The notes below the pieces were generated by a model that was given only the letters and a program-made list of their open reading frames with translations, was not told the DNA's origin and ran no database searches. DNA of 8,371 nucleotides from Candidatus Sumerlaeota bacterium. Its GTDB lineage: Bacteria; Sumerlaeota; Sumerlaeia; JADFCT01. Below are positions 5,415 through 8,371 of this stretch, one piece after another; the stretch's first letter is position 1, and every line of letters begins with the position of its first letter. The translations under genes and the position numbers were made by a program. The DNA is taken from NCBI GenBank assembly GCA_017161665.1, contig JADFCT010000160.1:1-8371 (forward strand), given 5' to 3'.

Positions 5415-7297
5415 TGGCTGTTTTTATCTTTCTTTTGTTTGTCGGTTTTGTCATTGGCCTGTCCTTCTATCTGGGACGGAAAACCAAAAGCGCTGGAGGG
5501 TATTTTGCCGCCGGTGGTCAAATTCACTGGGCCGTCAATGGCATCGCGTTTGCCGGAGACTATTTGTCGGCGGCCTCGTTCCTGGGCATTTGCGGTATGA
5601 TCGCCACCATGGGGTATGACGGATTCCTGTATTCCATCGGGTATCTGGCCGGATGGATTGTCGCCCTGTTCGTTGTGGCCGAGCCGCTGAAACGGATGGG
5701 CAAATACACGTTTACCGACGCTTTGGACGCGAAGTTTAATTCAAAAGGCATCAAGCTGGCGGCCGCGCTCAGCACGCTGATCGTGTCGATCTGTTACCTG
5801 ATTCCGCAGATGGTGGGCGCCGGCGTGCTGGTTGAGCCGTTGCTGGGGATGGAACACAGCACGGGCGTGATCATGGTTGGTGTCATTGTCATTCTGATCG
5901 TGGCCACGGCCGGTATGACATCCACAACGTATGTGCAGTTTCTCAAAGGCGGATTGCTGATTGTTTTCTCCACGGTCTTAGTCATTGCGGTGTGTGTGCG
6001 CGGTTTGTCCACCGAGCCCGCGGGCGCTCATGACTATAAACTTCTCTCCGCCGCCGACGTTTCGAATCCCGACGTTCTGGAATCCATTGATGGCAAGACC
6101 TTCGCGCGCGTCGAAAAGGATGGCGTCGAAAACTTCTATTATGTGATTGAGGCCGAAGGCGCCCCGGTTCAATATCAGGAGACCCAGTGGGTTTTGGAGC
6201 GTTCGGATGGCGACGGTAAGAAAGGGGCCACCTTTATTAACGGCGTGGAAAAAACGGCAGAGAATGCCGATACGTTGGCGTTGCGTCAGGTCGGGACACT
6301 GAAACAAATCGCCGGTCAAAAGGGAAAGGAAGCCGATACCGGCGCCATTTCGCCGTTTAAGTTGCTGGCCCTGTTGTCAGATAAGGAGACGGTGGTCCAG
6401 CGCTGGTCCTCGGCCTCCATCAAGGATGGCAATGACGCCATTACGGTGTATTATCCGTTCACCACGCCGGGCAACAAAGTCATGCGTCCGGGGTTGATGT
6501 TCAAGGTCGAAGGGACGCCCCTTCAGCGCCTGGACTTTGTGTCGCTGATGCTGGCCCTGTTTTTCGGGACGGCGGCCCTGCCGCATATCCTGATTCGCTA
6601 TTATACCGTGCCGAGTCCGGCGGCGGCGCGCAAATCGACGATTGTGGCCATTGCTTCCATCGGCTTCTTCTATATTCTGACGCTGTTCATGGGCCTGGGC
6701 GCCATGGTCAATTCCGTCGTCAATCCCCTGACCAACAACATGTCCGCGCCGTTGCTGGCGCAGTCGTTCGGAACCTTCCTGTTCGCCGTGATTTCGGCGA
6801 TTGCTTTCGCGACGGTTCTGGGCACAGTGAGCGGGCTGATCGTCGCCGCTTCCGGCGCCGTGGCCCATGACTTGCTGGATCGGTTCGCCGGTTTGGAAAT
6901 GACTGAAAAAACCAAAGTGGGCGCGGGGAAAGTGGCGGCAATCGTTGTTGGGATCATTGCCATCATCTTAGGGATCAAATTCCGAGGCATGAATGTGTCC
7001 TTCCTGGTTGGGTGGGCCTTTGCTGTGGCCGCCTCGGCCAATTTGCCGGCGATCATCATGCTCCTGTTCTGGAAGAAGACGACAAAACAGGGGATCACGG
7101 TTTCGATCATCGTCGGGATTGTGGCGGCCATTGGTTTGTTCCTGATCTCGCCGAGCATGTATCCCAAGTACGGATTGGCCGCCGCCGACGCGCCGTTCCC
7201 GCTGATGAATCCCGGGATTGTGTCAATTCCTTTGAGTTTTGCCACGTTGATTGTCATTTCACTTCTGACGCAGCCGAGAGAGCCGCAATCGGCTTAA
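5414..7297 (+). CDS. actP: Sodium:solute symporter, cation/acetate permease type, with enlarged periplasmic loop
   Basis: A 627-residue SSS-family (LeuT-fold) transporter expected to bring acetate or a similar short carboxylate into the cell with Na+ or another cation. About 13 membrane helices are visible: near 2-20, 40-64, 70-91, 112-136, 151-167, 178-196, 372-393, 408-432, 446-478, 503-521, 527-551, 558-578 and 600-619. ActP-like segments include 'NGIAFAGDYLSAASFLG' (42-58), 'YLIPQMVGAG' (128-137), 'FGTAALPHILIRYYTVP' (384-400) and 'AFATVLGTVSGL' (464-475). Residues about 197-371 between helices 6 and 7 form a hydrophilic loop, far longer than in E. coli ActP as I recall it, predicted to face the periplasm. 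The ATG at 5414 overlaps the DUF485 stop, and GAGGAGGG lies about 10 bases before it. The exact substrate is inferred from family resemblance only; pyruvate or propionate remain possible. Confidence 0.5.
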   Translation: MAVFIFLLFVGFVIGLSFYLGRKTKSAGGYFAAGGQIHWAVNGIAFAGDYLSAASFLGICGMIATMGYDGFLYSIGYLAGWIVALFVVAEPLKRMGKYTFTDALDAKFNSKGIKLAAALSTLIVSICYLIPQMVGAGVLVEPLLGMEHSTGVIMVGVIVILIVATAGMTSTTYVQFLKGGLLIVFSTVLVIAVCVRGLSTEPAGAHDYKLLSAADVSNPDVLESIDGKTFARVEKDGVENFYYVIEAEGAPVQYQETQWVLERSDGDGKKGATFINGVEKTAENADTLALRQVGTLKQIAGQKGKEADTGAISPFKLLALLSDKETVVQRWSSASIKDGNDAITVYYPFTTPGNKVMRPGLMFKVEGTPLQRLDFVSLMLALFFGTAALPHILIRYYTVPSPAAARKSTIVAIASIGFFYILTLFMGLGAMVNSVVNPLTNNMSAPLLAQSFGTFLFAVISAIAFATVLGTVSGLIVAASGAVAHDLLDRFAGLEMTEKTKVGAGKVAAIVVGIIAIILGIKFRGMNVSFLVGWAFAVAASANLPAIIMLLFWKKTTKQGITVSIIVGIVAAIGLFLISPSMYPKYGLAAADAPFPLMNPGIVSIPLSFATLIVISLLTQPREPQSA

Positions 7298-7328
7298 CTG
7301 TTTCGTTCACTTGCGTGAGGAAATCAAT

Positions 7329-7366
7329 GAGCCGGTCGGAAAAACCTTTTCCGACCGGCTCGTTTG
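7329..7366 (+). terminator. Strong hairpin terminator after the symporter operon
   Basis: GAGCCGGTCGGAAAA (7329-7343) pairs perfectly with TTTTCCGACCGGCTC (7347-7361), a 15-bp stem with a 3-base loop. Only GTTTGC follows, so the T-run is short. The A/T end of the stem lies at the loop rather than at the base, so it may act as a terminator or as a 3' stabilising structure. It lies 32 bases after the symporter stop. Confidence 0.5.
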
Positions 7367-7411
7367 CATTAGGTTGGTTCGCACATTTAGATTCGCTGGC
7401 GGACGGGGGGG

Positions 7412-7434
7412 GTGGCGGCGCCGTCACGCTTTTT
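7412..7434 (+). terminator. Possible second terminator before the PHP gene
   Basis: GTGGCG (7412-7417) and CGTCAC (7422-7427) can pair around GCGC with one G-U pair, followed by GC and a run of five T (7430-7434). A G8 run (7405-7412) precedes it. It is short and could be chance in GC-rich sequence, but it has the right order of elements and would insulate the downstream gene from the symporter operon. Confidence 0.5.
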
Positions 7435-7543
7435 GCGCGCTGCGCGGCAAACATCGCGCCCCAGCGTCCTTTTCATCATTTGTTGTGTCCATTATATAGC
7501 GATGGGGAACTCTCATCAAAATTGCCGCAAAGGCGCCCTGTCA

Positions 7544-8371
7544 ATGGTTCCGAGCACCCTTGTTGACTTTCATCTGCATTCGAGCGAGAGCGACGGTTAC
7601 TTTGCCCCTGAGGTTCTGGCGTGGAAATTGGCCGATGCGGGGATTCGCTATGCGGCCCTGACGGATCACCATACGACCGCGGGCGTGGCGCGGTTCCGGG
7701 AGGCTGCTGTCCGGGCCGGGCTGGCGCCGATCGTGGGCGTGGAACTGTCCGCCTTCCTGGATGATCGGGAACTGCATCTGTTGGCTTACGGTTTTGATCC
7801 CGATCACCCCGGACTTCAGGCCTTTCTCGCAAATCCCGCTCCGGTGGAGAAAGCCATCCAGCGCCTTCACCAAGCCGGCGGCACGGTCTTTCTGGCGCAT
7901 CCTTTGGACTATGCGACGGATGACGCCGCGTTGGATGCGCTCTTGTCGCGATTGAAAGAAGCCGGATTGGACGGGGTGGAGGCCTATTATGGGGCCTACT
8001 CGGATCCTGATCGTGAACGATTGGCGAAACTGGCCAAGCGTCATGGGCTTCTCCGCGCCGGGGGGAGCGATTTTCATGGTCCCAACCTCATGGGGCATCC
8101 TTCCCCCGGTGTCCAAATGCCCACGGAAGAATGGAAACTGTTTCGCAACGCTTTGGGCGGTTCCGGCGCCGGGGGGACACCTTCCCGGATGCTGCCGGAA
8201 AATCCCTCGCCGGCGCCGCCACTGCATTGGCGCCGTTTCTCATTCCGAATTGTCTTCCCCGCCCTTCTGGCCATCGCCTGTTTTCTGATGTTTCTGTTTG
8301 GTGTATTGATTCCCACCATTGAAAGCAGCCTTTTGGCGCGCAAGCGTGAAATGATTCGGGAGTTAACGAAT
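7544..8371 (+). CDS. PHP-domain phosphoesterase fused to a transmembrane, Cache-like sensor (3' end outside window)
   Basis: The frame runs 276 codons to the right edge without a stop. Residues 1-205 are a PHP (polymerase and histidinol phosphatase) metal-dependent phosphoesterase domain. Expected ligands are present: His10 and His12 (FHLHS), Asp17 (SDG), Asp41-His42 (TDHH), Glu67 (GVELS), His78, His119 (LAHP), Asp176 and His178 (GSDFHG). The helical insertion usual in YciV/RNase AM relatives, between 'HLLAYG' and 'LAHP', is nearly absent. A Gly/Pro-rich linker (205-228) leads to one membrane helix (about 234-258). The following 'ESSLLARKREMIRELTN' (260-276) resembles the first helix of Cache sensor domains of histidine kinases and chemoreceptors. 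The PHP domain would be cytosolic and the Cache part periplasmic. ATG 7544 is preferred: AAAGG lies 10 bases upstream, whereas the in-frame ATG at 7502 has no such site. The output domain beyond the edge is unknown. Confidence 0.5.
   Translation, partial: MVPSTLVDFHLHSSESDGYFAPEVLAWKLADAGIRYAALTDHHTTAGVARFREAAVRAGLAPIVGVELSAFLDDRELHLLAYGFDPDHPGLQAFLANPAPVEKAIQRLHQAGGTVFLAHPLDYATDDAALDALLSRLKEAGLDGVEAYYGAYSDPDRERLAKLAKRHGLLRAGGSDFHGPNLMGHPSPGVQMPTEEWKLFRNALGGSGAGGTPSRMLPENPSPAPPLHWRRFSFRIVFPALLAIACFLMFLFGVLIPTIESSLLARKREMIRELTN

Larger units (their letters stand above)
7298..7543 (+). other. Intergenic region between symporter operon and PHP gene
   Basis: This 246-base stretch holds the two hairpins listed separately, a G8 run at 7405-7412 and an A/T-rich TTATATAG at 7492-7499 that may be a -10 element for the PHP gene (no clear -35). 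I see no coding sequence in it. Confidence 0.5.

Noticed and set aside
7502..7543. Alternative in-frame ATG at 7502 for the PHP gene
   Set aside because: It has no Shine-Dalgarno and directly follows the possible -10 element, so a transcript from that promoter would start after it; the PHP motif begins naturally after ATG 7544.
7012..7566. Plus-strand frame of 184 codons spanning the symporter end and the intergenic region
   Set aside because: It overlaps the symporter in another frame, crosses both hairpins, and has no ribosome binding site or domain.
7541..8227. Minus-strand frame of 228 codons opposite the PHP gene
   Set aside because: The plus strand carries all PHP metal ligands in order; the antisense product is Arg/Gly-rich low-complexity without a family.

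Overview
The window is a dense, moderately GC-rich bacterial chromosome segment with no RNA gene, CRISPR array or insertion sequence that I could find. A Tat-exported arylsulfatase A-like sulfatase beside a PQQ-type beta-propeller protein, together with the other gene types, suggests an uncultured member of the PVC group (Verrucomicrobiota, Kiritimatiellota or Planctomycetota) or a similar sulfatase-rich lineage. That placement is a guess from gene content, not from a marker gene.

Layout. (1) 1-1935, plus strand: the 3' end of a beta-propeller gene, then a complete sulfatase 43 bases later, probably one transcript for secreted enzymes of sulfated-glycan use. A hairpin with a T-run at 1961-2006 ends it, inside the 3' end of the converging neighbour. 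(2) 4792-1947, minus strand: a two-gene operon joined by a TAATG stop/start overlap. The first gene encodes a 656-residue P-loop NTPase whose Walker A lysine is Arg and whose Walker B aspartate is Glu, with a possible C-terminal helix-turn-helix. The second encodes a 291-residue protein I do not recognise, with a C9 tract near its start. This pair is the best candidate for an undescribed system. (3) 4793-5117: a divergent non-coding region with a leader hairpin. (4) 5118-7297, plus strand: a DUF485 membrane protein and a sodium:solute symporter of the acetate permease (ActP/YjcG) type, also joined by TAATG. The symporter has a large extra loop facing the periplasm. A perfect 15-bp hairpin follows. 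(5) 7544 to the right edge, plus strand: a compact PHP-family phosphoesterase domain fused in frame to a transmembrane helix and the start of what looks like a Cache-type sensor. The reading frame is still open at the edge.

The sulfatase block (export and desulfation) and the symporter block (carboxylate uptake) fit a heterotroph living on polysaccharide and its fermentation products. The NTPase operon and the PHP-sensor fusion have no obvious link to that metabolism.

[Form note: the original answer gave no feature confidence values; the uniform 0.5 is a placeholder required by the schema, not an estimate.]
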